A stretch of DNA of 64,000 nucleotides from positions 148,419 through 212,418 of the forward strand of contig VZQC01006658.1 in NCBI GenBank assembly GCA_009823505.1. The letters run 5' to 3'. Made by a program: the position numbers and the translations under genes. Below are positions 31,805-42,003 of this stretch, one piece after another (the stretch's first letter is position 1; each line of letters opens with the position of its first letter). This DNA is from Rhizomys pruinosus. Its lineage: Eukaryota; Chordata; Mammalia; Rodentia; Spalacidae. The notes under the pieces are model-generated. The model was not told the origin of the DNA. It searched no databases and worked only from the letters and a program-made list of their open reading frames with translations.

Positions 31805-32093
31805 GGCTGGGGATAAAGCTTATGGTAGAGTACTTGCTTAGCACATGCAAGCTCCCAGGTTCAGTTCCCAGTACCAAAAGCAAACAAATAAATAAAAATG
31901 TTTTGGGCTAGCAAAATGACTCGGCAGGTAAAGGTGTCTTTGGCCAAAGCCTGACAACCTGAGTTCCAGCACCTGAATCTGCATGATCCGAGCAGAGAAC
32001 CAACTCCTGAATGTTGTTCTCTGACCTTCATATGCATGCTGTGGCACACGTGCTCCCACACACAAACACTTAAAACAAATAAAATGTAGCAAA
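31805..32093 (+). repeat. ID-like SINE followed by B3-like SINE
   Basis: 31805-31885: GGCTGGGGATAAAGCTTATG and CCAGGTTCAGTTCCC. 31904-32093: GGGCTAGCAAAATGACTCGG to AAACAAATAAAATG. Confidence 0.75.
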
Positions 32094-32109
32094 TTAAAAA
32101 AAAAAGTTT

Positions 32110-32323
32110 GGGGGCTAGAGAGATGGCTCAGCATCTAAGAGCACTGACTGTTTTTGCAGAGGACCTGGGTTTGATTCCCAGCACTCACATGGCAGCTAAG
32201 AACCGTCTTGACTCCAGTTTCAGGGGAATCCGACATCCTCTTCTCACCTCCACAGCATTGCACGACATAGGTGCACCTACATACATGCAGACAGTACACT
32301 CATACACATAAAAAATAATAAAT
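32110..32323 (+). repeat. B3/B2-like SINE
   Basis: Forward; head GGGGCTAGAGAGATGGCTCA, single CTCCAGTTTCAGGGG. Confidence 0.9.
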
Positions 32324-32582
32324 GGGCTGGAGAGATGGCCTAGCGGTTAAGAGCGCCGACCGCTCTTACAGAGGACCCGGGTTCGATCCCCAGCACCCAC
32401 ATGGCAGTGGAGAACCGTCTGAAACTCCAATTCCAGGAGAACTCCAGTTCCAGGGGAATCCGACACCCTCTTCTGACCTCCGCGGCATTGCACGACACGG
32501 GTGCACACACCTGCATGCAGACAGTACATTCATACACATACCGAAATAAATAAAAATTAAAAAAAAAAAATTAAAAAAAAAA
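32324..32582 (+). repeat. B2-like SINE, duplication cohort
   Basis: Forward copy near consensus, with both 17-mers, abutting the tail of the previous element. Confidence 0.95.
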
Positions 32583-33046
32583 TAATGTGGAAATCTCTGC
32601 TATTGTGTACTAGAATTCAGATAGGTCATTTACAGTGATTGTAGAGACAGGAATGGAAGGAGCTGGAACAGGTGGCAGGGATTCTGCAATTCATTTTATC
32701 ACAAGGCCTTTACCTTTTTCTATCATTTTACTGTCATAGGTTCAGTGCATGCAGATCAGAGGCTGATGATATTATTGCCATAAGGTAAATAAATCACCTA
32801 GTGTGCAAGTTCTCAAAACAGGAAACTTCCCAATTTAAGGCCCATGACAAAGTTGTACAAATTGTACACTGAACAACTCCAGTGTGTCTCATTCATTTCA
32901 TAGGCTATCACCTTTGCACTAATTTTTTTTTTTTCAGTGCTGAGGATTGAACTCAGGGCCTCACACACAGTAGGCAAATGGCACTGAGCTGCATCACCTC
33001 TCTTTTTGGGGGATTTATTTTTAATTTAATTTAAATTTTATTTTTA

Positions 33047-33203
33047 TTTTTTTGGTATTTTTGAGACAGGGTCTCCCTTTTAGTCTCAGATGGCCTGGAG
33101 CTCACTCTGTAGACCAGCCTTGAACTTACAGAGATCCATCCGCCTGCCTCTGCCTCTGCCTCCCAAGTGCTGGGATTAAAGGCGTGCTCCAACACGCCTG
33201 GCA
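33047..33203 (-). repeat. B1 SINE
   Basis: Reverse B1. A short CTGCCTCTGCCTCTGCC expansion is present. Confidence 0.9.
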
Positions 33204-33417
33204 GGATTTATTTTATTTTTATGTGTAGGGGTGTATTGCCTGTATGTATGTAAGTGTACCTGAGTCATGCAAAGCCCTTGAAGGCCAAAAGGTGTTGGAT
33301 TCCCTGCAACTGTCGTTATAGACAGTTGTTAGCCCTCATGTGGGTGCTGAGAATCAAATCCAGTCCCTCTGTAAGAGCAGCCAGTGCTCTTAACTGCTGA
33401 GCCATCTCTCCAGTCTC
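33204..33417 (-). repeat. B3-like SINE
   Basis: Reverse element abutting the B1. ID-like reverse pieces flank it (32934-33000, 33480-33560). Confidence 0.8.
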
Positions 33418-34514
33418 CCCCACCCCTTTAGAAACAGACAAAAAAATGGGACCATAGGTGTGGGCTACAGTGCAGGTTTACGTGGTGTGGGAGATTGAAC
33501 CCAGAGCACTGTGAATGCTAGGCAAGTGATCTACAAACAGATACATCCTCCATCCCCAGTTCTCTCGCATTAATTTTTTGAAAGTGCATTTTCTTTCACA
33601 ATCTGCAAAAATATCTGCATAGCCACATCTCAGTTCTTGCCTGTGTTAGGGCATTTTAGCTTTGTAAGCACGTTACAGGAGATATCTTGACTACTAGGGT
33701 GTGTTAAAGTGCCACCACACCCAGCTGTGCCAAGATTGCTTTGAAATGGTAAGATAGTCTTTTCTATTTTTTAAAAAAGAAGATCACTAAGTTAAATTCT
33801 GTCATTCTATTTTGAGATTCTTTAAGAAACAGGAACCAGCTGTCTTTTTTTTTTTTTTTAACCAGGATTGCTCTTTGTGACATCTGCCAGCTGCTTCCAG
33901 TTCTCAGGTCCTTCACTCTATGGCCTCCTTTCCTTTATGCTTAGTTTTCTATTATACCTGCAATCTCAGTTTTCACTTTGCCTCGAGTTGCAGTCCCTTC
34001 TCACCATCAATTATTGTTCCTCTTTTTCCTATGCCATATTTCTCTTAATTTTTCTATTGCCGCCTTGACCAGCCTATTCCTAATATTGCCAATACTTTCT
34101 AGCCCCAGCAGGTTTCCAGGGTGACTTCTCTGACCTCCTTCTGCACACTAAATAGGGAAACCTTGCAACCTTCTCATCCAGCAGGACACCAGCTCTGCAA
34201 TAGCGCAGGGGGGCGTCAGGGTTTCCTGCTGGTGGGCACTCCTGAGAGCCGGGGAGGGTGTGTGTGCAGAAGCAGGTATCTGACTCAATGCAGTCCCTGT
34301 CCCCTCCGTTCCCAAGTCAAGAGGAAGGTGCAGAGGCCGCCCTGGCAGCGACGGTCCAGGCTCAGGCCTCCTTCCCGGCGGACCCCAACCTCCCCTCGCG
34401 CCGGGCGCCCAGCTTCCTGACACGCTGCCCGCCGCACCCGCAGGCCTGGCGGAGGCGGCACTGAGCTCTTCACACTGGCCCGGCCCGGGGCCTCCCCTCC
34501 AGCACCCCGCTCAC

Positions 34515-34670
34515 CTCACACGGCGCTGCGGCCGCGCTGCTCCACGCGAGGCCGAGCCAGGCCCGGGCGGCGGGTCCCGGCAGGGCGGCCGGGGTGGGAA
34601 CCCGGGGGTCCCGGGCCGGGCCGGGCCGGGGATGGGTCCCGCAGCGCCGCTTTCAGTTTGTTCCGCTGTT
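34515..34670 (-). other. FOXM1: FOXM1 non-coding exon 1
   Basis: A donor GTGTGAG/GTGAGC at 34515/34514 faces the exon 2 acceptor. The right-hand end (transcription start) is not visible in sequence and is placed near the CHR. Confidence 0.6.
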
Positions 34671-34740
34671 TGAAATTGGCGCCGGCGGAGCGTTGCGGTC
34701 ACGTGACGGAGCGTCACCTATCGGCGCCGGCTTGTCTCCG
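34660..34740. promoter_or_regulatory. FOXM1-RHNO1 bidirectional core promoter
   Basis: Within about 80 bp: CHR TTTGAA (34669-34674), E2F-like TTGGCGCC (34676-34683), E-box TCACGTGA (34699-34706), CRE-like half-sites around 34711-34716, and a second GGCGCC (34723-34728). No TATA box. CHR elements bound by DREAM/MMB are known to drive FOXM1 cell-cycle expression. The head-to-head FOXM1/RHNO1 arrangement is known in human. Confidence 0.75.
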
Positions 34741-34803
34741 CGTTCCGGCTTGGAACGCTCGCTCCGCGCTCTGGGAGGAGCGGCGGCCTTGGTCCACCGG
34801 CGG
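34741..34803 (+). other. RHNO1: RHNO1 non-coding exon 1 (3' end supported)
   Basis: A CGG/GTAAGA donor at 34803/34804 fits the exon 2 acceptor at 38239. The 5' end is a guess. Confidence 0.6.
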
Positions 34804-35654
34804 GTAAGAGAGACTGGCCCGCCGGCTCGAGAGGCGGCGAGCGTGGCGTGGGGACGCGGGGACGCGCGGGGCGGCGGCCGCTGGGCTTCCCCTCTCCGGG
34901 CGGCCTTTGGAAAGGCCCCCGTTGGTCTACTTCCTTCCGGGGATCGCCGCCACTCATCCCTGTGAGCCATCCACTAACCGCTCCTGGGGCCCCCGCCGCA
35001 CGGGGCTCTAGGGACTGCGTGGGAACCAAACCTGCACGCAAGTGTCCTAGGCGGCCTGGGCTCTTCTACACCGGCCTCCTCCCAAGGCCCGGTCTTTAGG
35101 TAGACAGCGCTGCAGTTAACGTATTTTGTTAAGGAATTAAGGAAAGAGTGGCAAAGTTGTCTTCCTCAAGAGCTCAGTTATGCTTCCAGAATGAGAGAAA
35201 TAGAATTCTAGCTATACAGGGACAAGTTAGAGGCCAGTGATTTTTGTTTGTTTGAGACAGGGTCTCATCATGTATACAGAATTCTCTATCCTCAGGCCTC
35301 CATCTTCGAAGTAGCTGGCTGTGGTAACTGACTGTTTAGGATGAGGAAATCTTAGGACAGGGTGAAAGATCTGGTGCCCTTTACAAGGGAGGGGAAACCC
35401 TTGAATTAGACAGAAATAATGTACCTAAGGGCTGGAGGAGGCCGGTGAGTACAAGCTAAGGGATTTGGACTAGAGGAGTGTGGTATGTTAGCAGGCTGAG
35501 AAAGCAGGCCCTCTGGACCTTAGCAAGTAAGGAAACCAGTCAGAAGGTGTAAGATGCAAGCGTGAACCGTCTGCAATCCTGAGACAGGAAGATCTCAAGT
35601 TAGAGACTGGCCTGGGGCCTACAAGACTGATTGGAAAAGACCAAAAAAAAAAAA

Positions 35655-35656
<2 letters not shown>

Positions 35657-35706
<50 letters not shown>

Positions 35707-35707
35707 A
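35657..35707 (+). repeat. (GT)n(GA)n microsatellite
   Basis: About 15 GT units then about 10 GA units. Confidence 0.95.
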
Positions 35708-35907
35708 AGTCCTTAAGTTGCTTTTGTTGTAGTTTTTAATAACAGCAATGGAAAAAGTAACCAATACAGAGAAGCATTGCCTGTAATTCCAGCATTTTGG
35801 AGATGGAGGCCACATAGTGAGTTTTAGGCCAGCCTAGGCTACATAGAGACCCTGTCTTATAAAGCCAAAATAATTAATTACTAAAAAAAAAAAATGGTGT
35901 GTGTTGG

Positions 35908-36165
35908 GGGATTGGAGAGAGATGGTTCACTCAGAGCACTGGTCCTAACTCTAGTTCCAGGGGATCAGATGCCCTCTTCTGCTCTTCTGACCTCCAAGGG
36001 CATTGCAAGCATGTGGTGCACTTCACAATCATGCAGGCAATACACTCATACACAACCAGGTGTGGTGGTACACGCCTTTAATCCAGCACTCAGGAGGCAG
36101 AAGTAGGTAGATCACTGAGTTCAAGGCCAGCCTTGTCTACATTCCAGGCCAGCTGGAATTGACCA
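35908..36165 (+). repeat. B3-like SINE (deleted head) plus B1 SINE
   Basis: 35908-36053: B3 missing the B-box region. 36054-36165: forward B1, truncated before its tail. Confidence 0.75.
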
Positions 36166-36263
36166 TGGGTTTCTGGTTTGGAGTTGAGTGATGAGTACAT
36201 GGCTCATTATATCACTCAGTTGACTTCTGTTTATATTCCAGAGCATCTAAGGTGAATTAATTT

Positions 36264-36319
36264 TCCTTCCTTCCTTCCTTCCTTCCTTCCTTCCTTCCTT
36301 CCTTCCTTCCTTCCTTCCA
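36264..36319 (+). repeat. (TTCC)n microsatellite
   Basis: About 13 perfect units at the tail of the next reverse B1. Confidence 0.95.
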
Positions 36320-36321
36320 TC

Positions 36322-36478
36322 TTTTTTGTCTTTTCAAGACAGGGTCTCCCTGTAGCTCCGGCTGTCCTGGAACTCACTCTATAGACCAGGCTGGCCTTGA
36401 ACTCACAAAGATCTGCCTGCCTCTGCCTCCCGAATGCTAGGATTAAAGGATTAAAGGCGTATGCCACCACGCCTGGCT
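36322..36478 (-). repeat. B1 SINE
   Basis: Reverse B1 with a doubled GGATTAAA near its head. Confidence 0.9.
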
Positions 36479-36496
36479 CTTTTTTTTTTTTTTTTT

Positions 36497-36834
36497 NNNN
36501 NNNNNNNNNNNNNNNNNNNNNNNNNNNNNNNNNNNNNNNNNNNNNNNNNNNNNNNNNNNNNNNNNNNNNNNNNNNNNNNNNNNNNNNNNNNNNNNNNNNN
36601 NNNNNNNNNNNNNNNNNNNNNNNNNNNNNNNNNNNNNNNNNNNNNNNNNNNNNNNNNNNNNNNNNNNNNNNNNNNNNNNNNNNNNNNNNNNNNNNNNNNN
36701 NNNNNNNNNNNNNNNNNNNNNNNNNNNNNNNNNNNNNNNNNNNNNNNNNNNNNNNNNNNNNNNNNNNNNNNNNNNNNNNNNNNNNNNNNNNNNNNNNNNN
36801 NNNNNNNNNNNNNNNNNNNNNNNNNNNNNNNNNN
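36497..36834. other. Assembly gap (338 N) inside a second reverse B1
   Basis: It starts in a T-run and ends in AAGTGCTAGGATTAAAGG, the head half of a B1 (36835-36872). Confidence 1.
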
Positions 36835-37029
36835 AAGTGCTAGGATTAAAGGTGTGCGCCACCACGCCCGGCCGCAAATTTTCTTTTTTAAACCAAACCA
36901 GACAGAACCCAAATATGATCCCTTCCTTAATATTTGGAAGTCTTCAGTGACTACTACACTACTCAGGCTCAACTCCAAACTCATTTGGCTACACCTGGTT
37001 TTCCAGACCTAATGTTGATACCATGTTTT

Positions 37030-37230
37030 TTGTTTGTTTTGTTTTGTCTTGTTTTGTTTTGTTTTGTTTTGTTTTGTTTTGTTTTGTTTTGTTTTGAGAC
37101 AGGGTCTTCCTGTAGCCCCAGCTGTCCTGGAATTCGCTCTGTAGACCAGGCTGGGCTTGAACTCACAAAGATCTGCCTGCCTCTGCCTCCCAAGTGCTAG
37201 GATTAAAGGTGTGTGCCACCACGCCCGGCT
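37030..37230 (-). repeat. B1 SINE with (GTTTT)n tail
   Basis: (GTTTT)n at 37036-37095, then a reverse B1 to CACGCCCGGC. Confidence 0.9.
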
Positions 37231-38239
37231 CATGTTGATACCAAGTTTAATCTTTATTTTGCAAATTAAAAAAAAAAACTTTATTTTAAGCAGGTTGTAG
37301 TGGTGTAGGCCTTTAATCCGGGCACTCTGGAGACAGAGGACACCTGGTCTATATTGAGAGTTCCAGGCTAGCCAGGACTATACTGTCAAACCCTGTCTCC
37401 AAACAACAGCCTCCTCCTCCAAACCTTGGTTTATTTGTTCGGTAGATATTCACAGCCTCATGGATACTGACATTCTGTGTGTGAGTGATGGGGTTGGGGG
37501 TACACATGCCACAGGACATGTTTAGAGTTAAGAGTACTCGAGTCCTTTCTTAATTTCTATCATTACGTGGGTTCCAGGGTCAGGTCACTGGCTTATGAAG
37601 CAAGTGCTAGAGACAGGATCTTCTGTAGCCCAGGCTGGTCTCAAAATAGCTGAGGATGACCTGGAACTTCATGTCCTCCCTTCTTACATTCTGGGATTAC
37701 AAACATCCAACACCAGACCTTCCTTAGTCCCTGAGTGCTAGGATAAGCAGGCATACTACCCATGCCCAGCAGTAAGGGAATCTTCACGTATACTCTTGCT
37801 CAGGTTGGAGTGCTCCTTCCTGCTCTTTTGCCTCTTCCAGTGCTGGGATTAAAGGTGGGCCCCACCATGCTAGGCGTTATAATTATTATTCAGTGCTGGG
37901 GATTAAAACCTAAGGCTTGGCACATTTTAGATGAGTGCTCTACTACTGAGCTCTAACCTCTGCTCCTCAAAATCAGGGACCTCTCTATCACTACAGATAC
38001 TTAGGACTCAGTAAATGCTTGTTGAATAAATAGTAATTAATTCCCAGCACTCAGGAGGCACTTAACTGTGTCCATTGAATGGGTGTTCTCAAGTATGTAT
38101 AGGGGTTTTTGCTGTATAAGAAGCTGAGTTAACCTTGAGGTCTGCATGGTAGTTTTAGTAGAATTGGCTAGGCTGCTGTCAGGAAGAGCTGTGGGAATCA
38201 CCTGAATAATTTTCCTTAGCTTTTGTTTCTTCTTTACAG

Positions 38240-40742
38240 GCATAGTTTGCAATCAGAGCCTGTCCCAGAACCTGAAGGAAACCTGCACCATGTGGTTACT
38301 AACTGTCCTTCATCTACCTATTGATGCCTCCCAAAAAAAGACGCTGCCCGCGGTCCCGGAAACCCCAGCTCCTATTCTACCAACAGCCCCTGGAGGGCCC
38401 CAAACACCATTATGAATCCCCACGGCGGCCCCTGACCCGCACTCTACAGGTGCCCAGCAAGCCTATTGATAAGGACGTCATCACTTCTTGGGTAGGCTCT
38501 TGAGATTCTTTGGCCTTTACCCTGTGAGACCTTCCTTCCTTCCTTTCTTCCTTCCTTCCTTCCTTCCTTCCTTCCTTCCTTCCTTCCTTCCTTCCTTCCT
38601 TCCTTCCTTCCTTTTAATGTGTATGAATGTACATGTAGGTTGGTGTACCCATGTGGTGCAGTGCTGTGGAGGTCAGAAGAGGGCGTCAGATTCCCCTGGA
38701 GTTAAAGATGGTTCTTAGCTGCCATATGGGTGCTGGGAATTGAACCCTGGTCCTCTGCAAGAGCAGTCGGTGCTCTCAACTGCTGAGCCATCTCTCCAGC
38801 CCAGACTTTTCTTTTCTTGAAAGAGAGCCTCCAAAGAATAAGATTCAGGAGGGGAGCAAGGCAGTAATCAGTGCTCCTCCATGGCCTGTGCTCCAGCTCC
38901 TGCCTCCAGGTTCCTGCCCGAGTTCCTACCTTGGGCTCCCTCAGTGAACTGTGACCTGGGAGATGCAAGTGAAATAAACCTTCCCTCTCCAAAAAAAAAA
39001 GAAAGGAAAAGATTCAGGAGCTAGGAGTGGTGGTGCACAAGGCAGAGGCATCCAGATCTCTGAGATGAGGCCAGCCTAGTCTATATAGGGAATGCCAGGC
39101 CATCTGAGGCTACAGGGAGACCCAGTCTAAAAAAACAAAAAAGGAGTGGGTTATATGGAGTTGAAGTCTTCCTCACTTTCCTCTGAAAAAGTTATGTGTA
39201 AATATTTCAGCACACAGTGGTTGTGGTCTGGCTGGGTAAAGAAGCCAGAAAAATGACCCCCACAAAAATGAGATTGTCAAATGAGCTGGATGGGGGTTGG
39301 GTAGGTGGAGTGGAGGGCAAAAACACAGTGGACAACATGGTGGGGCACACCTATAATCCTAGCATTTGGGAACCTAAGGCAGAAGGATCTCAAATTCAAA
39401 GCCAGCCTGTACTACATAGTGAGGTTGTCTAAACTGAAAGGGGAGAGAGGAAAGATTTTGTGATGGATCACATTTCTGAGCACGAGTTCACTTCCTGTCT
39501 TGCAGTGGCCATCATTTACTGAAGACCTTACAGGCACACTTCTAGATGTTGGGAAATCTCTGGTGAATCAGACTGTTGGTTCTTGCCCTCATGAAGGTTT
39601 TTTTGTTTAGCTGGAGATTGAACTGTTGATTGTGTTAAGCATACTTTCTACCACTGAGCTGTACTTCTTTCTAGTCCTGCCCTTGGAAAGTTTAAAGATA
39701 TAGCTAAACAGGTCATAGCAGTATGGCGTGTAATATGAAAGAGGTATTGTCTCCTTCCTCCAGAGGAATCTGAGAAGGCCAGAGAGATTTAATAACTTGC
39801 CCAAGCTCATGTCTTACTATTTTCCCATTAGATGGCTGTTTATTTTGTGTGTTACTGTAGTAAGCCCCTACTTCCAATTCTAGATAAAAATGAAAGAGGA
39901 TTGAGGCTGGAAAATGGCTCAGCAGTTAAGAGCACTGGCTGCTCTTGCAGAGGACCCAGTTTTGATTCCCAGTATCCACATGGCAGCTAACAACCGTCAC
40001 TAACTCCAATTCCAGGGGACTCTCTTGCCCTCTTCTGACCTCCAAGGGTATTACATGCATTTAGTACATCTACATACATGCAGGCAAAACACTCATAGAC
40101 AAGAAATAAAAGGAGTCTCTCCACTGGATATAAGTTCTTTAGTACATGGCAGTGGACTCACCTCACTGTTTTTGTTCTTGGTTTTCGGATGCATAGGTAT
40201 CACCTCAGTTTGATGCAACAGCAGAAAGCCATTTTCCAGCACACCAGAAACATCACCGAGACTGGGCAAGACATGCAACTCGAAAATCTGCCTGCAGGTT
40301 TCCACCTCTAACCTTTGAGAGTCCAGAGTCTTCCAATTCAGAGACATTGGTGATATCCTTAAACAGAGAGAGCCCCCTTCAGTCAGAAAAGGACACTCCC
40401 AGAAGACCTTTAGTCCCAATGTTCAGTCCCCAAAGCTATGGGGAACCTTCCATGCACGCACCTCAAAGCTTGCCTCATGTGTTCATTCCACCTGATATCC
40501 AGACCCCAGACACATCTCCTGTGAGAGAAGATCCCGTTTCCCAAGATCAGAGGGAAAACATTCGTCCACGCTCCATCCTTGCTGGAGCTCCTGACAGCCC
40601 AGAGCCTGGGCCTGTTCTGGTTAAAGACACCCCTGAGGACATGTATGGGATAAAGGTCACATGGAGAAGAAGGAGGCACCTGTTTGCCCACCTTAAGGAG
40701 AAAGGGAAGCTAAGTAGAAGCCAGTTCCTTGTGAAGATCTGA
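38240..40742 (+). CDS. RHNO1: RHNO1, RAD9-HUS1-RAD1 interacting nuclear orphan 1
   Basis: RHNO1 (RHINO) binds the 9-1-1 clamp and TopBP1, supports ATR-Chk1 signalling and directs polymerase theta end-joining in mitosis. The spliced CDS is 38324-38491 plus 40197-40742 (237 residues; human 238). The entry starts at the exon 2 acceptor. Visible features: basic start [16 protein letters not shown] motif at residues 55-57, which in human is needed for 9-1-1 binding and here straddles the exon junction (SW/V); FPPLTFESP, matching the RAD1-binding peptide region; [10 protein letters not shown]; and a conserved C-terminus with [20 protein letters not shown] and LSRSQFLVK. No domain is broken. Transcription is expected to follow FOXM1 through the shared promoter. 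Confidence 0.95.
38290..38415 (+). promoter_or_regulatory. RHNO1: RHNO1 uORF overlapping the main start
   Basis: An ATG at 38290, in the same exon as the RHNO1 start, opens a 41-codon frame ([17 protein letters not shown] onward) ending TGA at 38413-38415. It overlaps the first 92 nt of the RHNO1 CDS in another frame. Its context (GCACCATGT, A at -3) is better than that of the RHNO1 ATG (ATTGATGC, T at -3, C at +4). Repression of RHNO1 by this uORF is inferred. Confidence 0.8.
38324..38491 (+). CDS. RHNO1: RHNO1 exon 2, coding part
   Basis: Residues 1-56, MPPKKRR to VITSW. Donor TTGG/GTAGGC in phase 0. The acceptor is at 38239 (TTCTTTACAG). Confidence 0.95.
38531..38613 (+). repeat. (CCTT)n microsatellite
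   Basis: About 83 nt of pure pyrimidine, 40 nt after the RHNO1 exon 2 donor. Confidence 0.95.
38613..38802 (-). repeat. B2-like SINE, no duplication
   Basis: Reverse copy. Part of the GGAACTGGAGTT segment is deleted (CCCCTGGAGTTAAAG). The (CCTT)n grew at its tail. Confidence 0.9.
38815..38990 (+). mobile_element. Rodent interspersed repeat fragment (LTR-like)
   Basis: CTCCATGGCCTGTGCTCCAG, TCCTGCCTCCAGGTTCCTGC and GAAATAAACCTTCCC match a common rodent repeat whose other part is seen at about 58480-58675. Family not determined. Confidence 0.5.
39016..39440 (+). repeat. Two diverged B1 SINEs in RHNO1 intron 2
   Basis: 39016-39144 and 39335-39440. The sequence between them is unique. Confidence 0.65.
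39903..40112 (+). repeat. B3/B2-like SINE next to RHNO1 exon 3
   Basis: Forward element ending about 85 bp upstream of the exon 3 acceptor. Confidence 0.9.
40197..40742 (+). CDS. RHNO1: RHNO1 exon 3, coding part
   Basis: Residues 57-237 and stop TGA (40740-40742). The acceptor GGATGCATAG precedes GTA TCA CCT (VSP), completing the SWV motif. It carries the RAD1-binding-like stretch and the TopBP1-side C-terminus. Confidence 0.95.
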   Translation, partial: VSPQFDATAESHFPAHQKHHRDWARHATRKSACRFPPLTFESPESSNSETLVISLNRESPLQSEKDTPRRPLVPMFSPQSYGEPSMHAPQSLPHVFIPPDIQTPDTSPVREDPVSQDQRENIRPRSILAGAPDSPEPGPVLVKDTPEDMYGIKVTWRRRRHLFAHLKEKGKLSRSQFLVKI

Positions 40743-41440
40743 CTGCATTTCACAGGCACTTCATCCGCAGTCTCAAATATTGCTGAATTTCAGTTTCTTA
40801 GGTCACGTTCTGGCTCATAAGAGTATGTCAAAAGAAGAAAATATAACTTAACACCAATAGAAAAAGATTTTAACTAGAGGCCTAGAGTTAGAAGGAATTT
40901 TAATTTCTAGATTTGCTCTTTAAAGACACTTTGTATCAAAAACTGTTGAATTTAGTGCCACGAGCTGTTCATATCTTTCTTAACTGTTCAGAGCTCTAAA
41001 ATATACTGTTTCAAATGTTTGTAAATAAATGGTAGCAAAAAGTTTTTAGAGAATTCTGTTTTTGTCAGGAATGCAGCCCTGTTGTCCACCGATAAGAGGT
41101 CTCCATTCATTAATCTTTTACCTTAAATCAATTGGTTCCAGGACCTGGTGGACAAAAATAAAAGTGAACTCTGATTTATTTTTTATAGTTGACAGAGACC
41201 TCTATGACTTTGGCTTATCAAAGGCTTACCAAAAGGGCAGCCAGCCCTAGCCCAGTGTCAGCAAATATAATGGAGCTGGAAGAGGCACAGAGGACAGAGG
41301 AGTCCTTTAGATTTGCATTTTGAGATTTTGTTTACAGTAGGAAAAATCTGCCAATGTTAAATACAGTGGGGGAGAAGGGGGGAGTAGTAACTGTTAAACT
41401 ATGTGTAAATAAAGTGTAATTACGGGAAAATGCTGCTGCT
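40743..41440 (+). other. RHNO1: RHNO1 3'UTR with two poly(A) signals
   Basis: AATAAA at 41024-41029 and again at 41408-41413, so a short and a long 3'UTR (about 0.3 and 0.7 kb) are possible. No SINE lies in this stretch. Confidence 0.7.
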
Positions 41441-41563
41441 TTTGGTAAGTGTCTCAGTGCTCCTTTATACAAATAGTATCTCTTTCAGCTCTTATTTTAC
41501 CTCCAACTCCAGCTGGATCAAGCAGGGATTATGCTGAGTTCACAGAGATGAGATTTTTTTTTT

Positions 41564-41710
41564 TTCCATTGTCTTTTTTTGAGCTGGTTTCCCTGTAGCC
41601 CCAGCTGTCCTGAAACTCATATGTAGACCAGGCTGGCCTTGAACTCAGAGATCCATCTGCCTCTACCTCCTGAGTCCTGGGATAAAAGGCCTGGGCCAAC
41701 ATGCCCAGCA
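41564..41710 (-). repeat. B1 SINE joined to a 5S rRNA pseudogene
   Basis: Reverse B1 whose head (ATGCCCAGCA on plus) touches the 3' end of the 5S copy. Confidence 0.85.
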
Positions 41711-41819
41711 AAGTCTATAGCACCTGATATTCCCAGGCATTCTTCCATTCAAGTACCACCCTGCTTAGCTTCCGAGATCGAACAAGATCTGGGTCCTTCA
41801 GGGTGGTATCGCCGTAGAA
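41711..41819 (-). pseudogene. 5S rRNA pseudogene
   Basis: On the minus strand it begins TCTACGGCGATACCACCCTGA and contains GATCTCGGAAGCTAAGCAGG, the 5S rRNA internal-promoter region. It ends near GGTGCTATAGACTT. About 14 bases after AAGCAGGGT are missing and there are several substitutions, so it is not a functional 5S gene. Confidence 0.92.
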
Positions 41820-41821
41820 TT

Positions 41822-42003
41822 TTTTAGAACTTATTTTTATGTGTATGTAAGTTCACCCATGTCCTGAGGGCCCCCTGAGGTAAGAGGGCATTAGGTCCTT
41901 TGAAACTGGAGTTACAAACGGTTGTTAGCCACCCTGTAGGTGCTGGGATTAGAACTCAGGTCTTCTGCAAGTGCCCTTGTTAACTGAGCCATCTCTCCAG
42001 CCG
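41822..42003 (-). repeat. B3-like SINE
   Basis: Reverse element abutting the 5S 5' end, ending GAGCCATCTCTCCAGCC. Confidence 0.85.

Larger units (their letters stand above)
31174..34514 (-). other. FOXM1: FOXM1 intron 1
   Basis: 3.3 kb with SINEs at 31320-33560, then apparently unique sequence at 33561-34300 including a T-run near 33845. No coding exon seen. Confidence 0.8.
34330..35060. promoter_or_regulatory. CpG island at the FOXM1/RHNO1 divergent start
   Basis: Dense CG dinucleotides and no SINEs. It covers FOXM1 exon 1, the shared promoter and RHNO1 exon 1 plus the first part of its intron. Open frames in it on both strands are compositional. Confidence 0.85.
34804..38239 (+). other. 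RHNO1: RHNO1 intron 1
   Basis: Contains B1s, a B3, microsatellites and an assembly gap. Old B1/ID-like remnants at about 37288-37402, 37612-37720 and 37800-37965. 35060-35640 looks largely unique. Confidence 0.75.

Noticed and set aside
34594..35041. Overlapping open frames in the FOXM1/RHNO1 CpG island
   Set aside because: GC-driven and overlapping on both strands. Known first exons there are non-coding.
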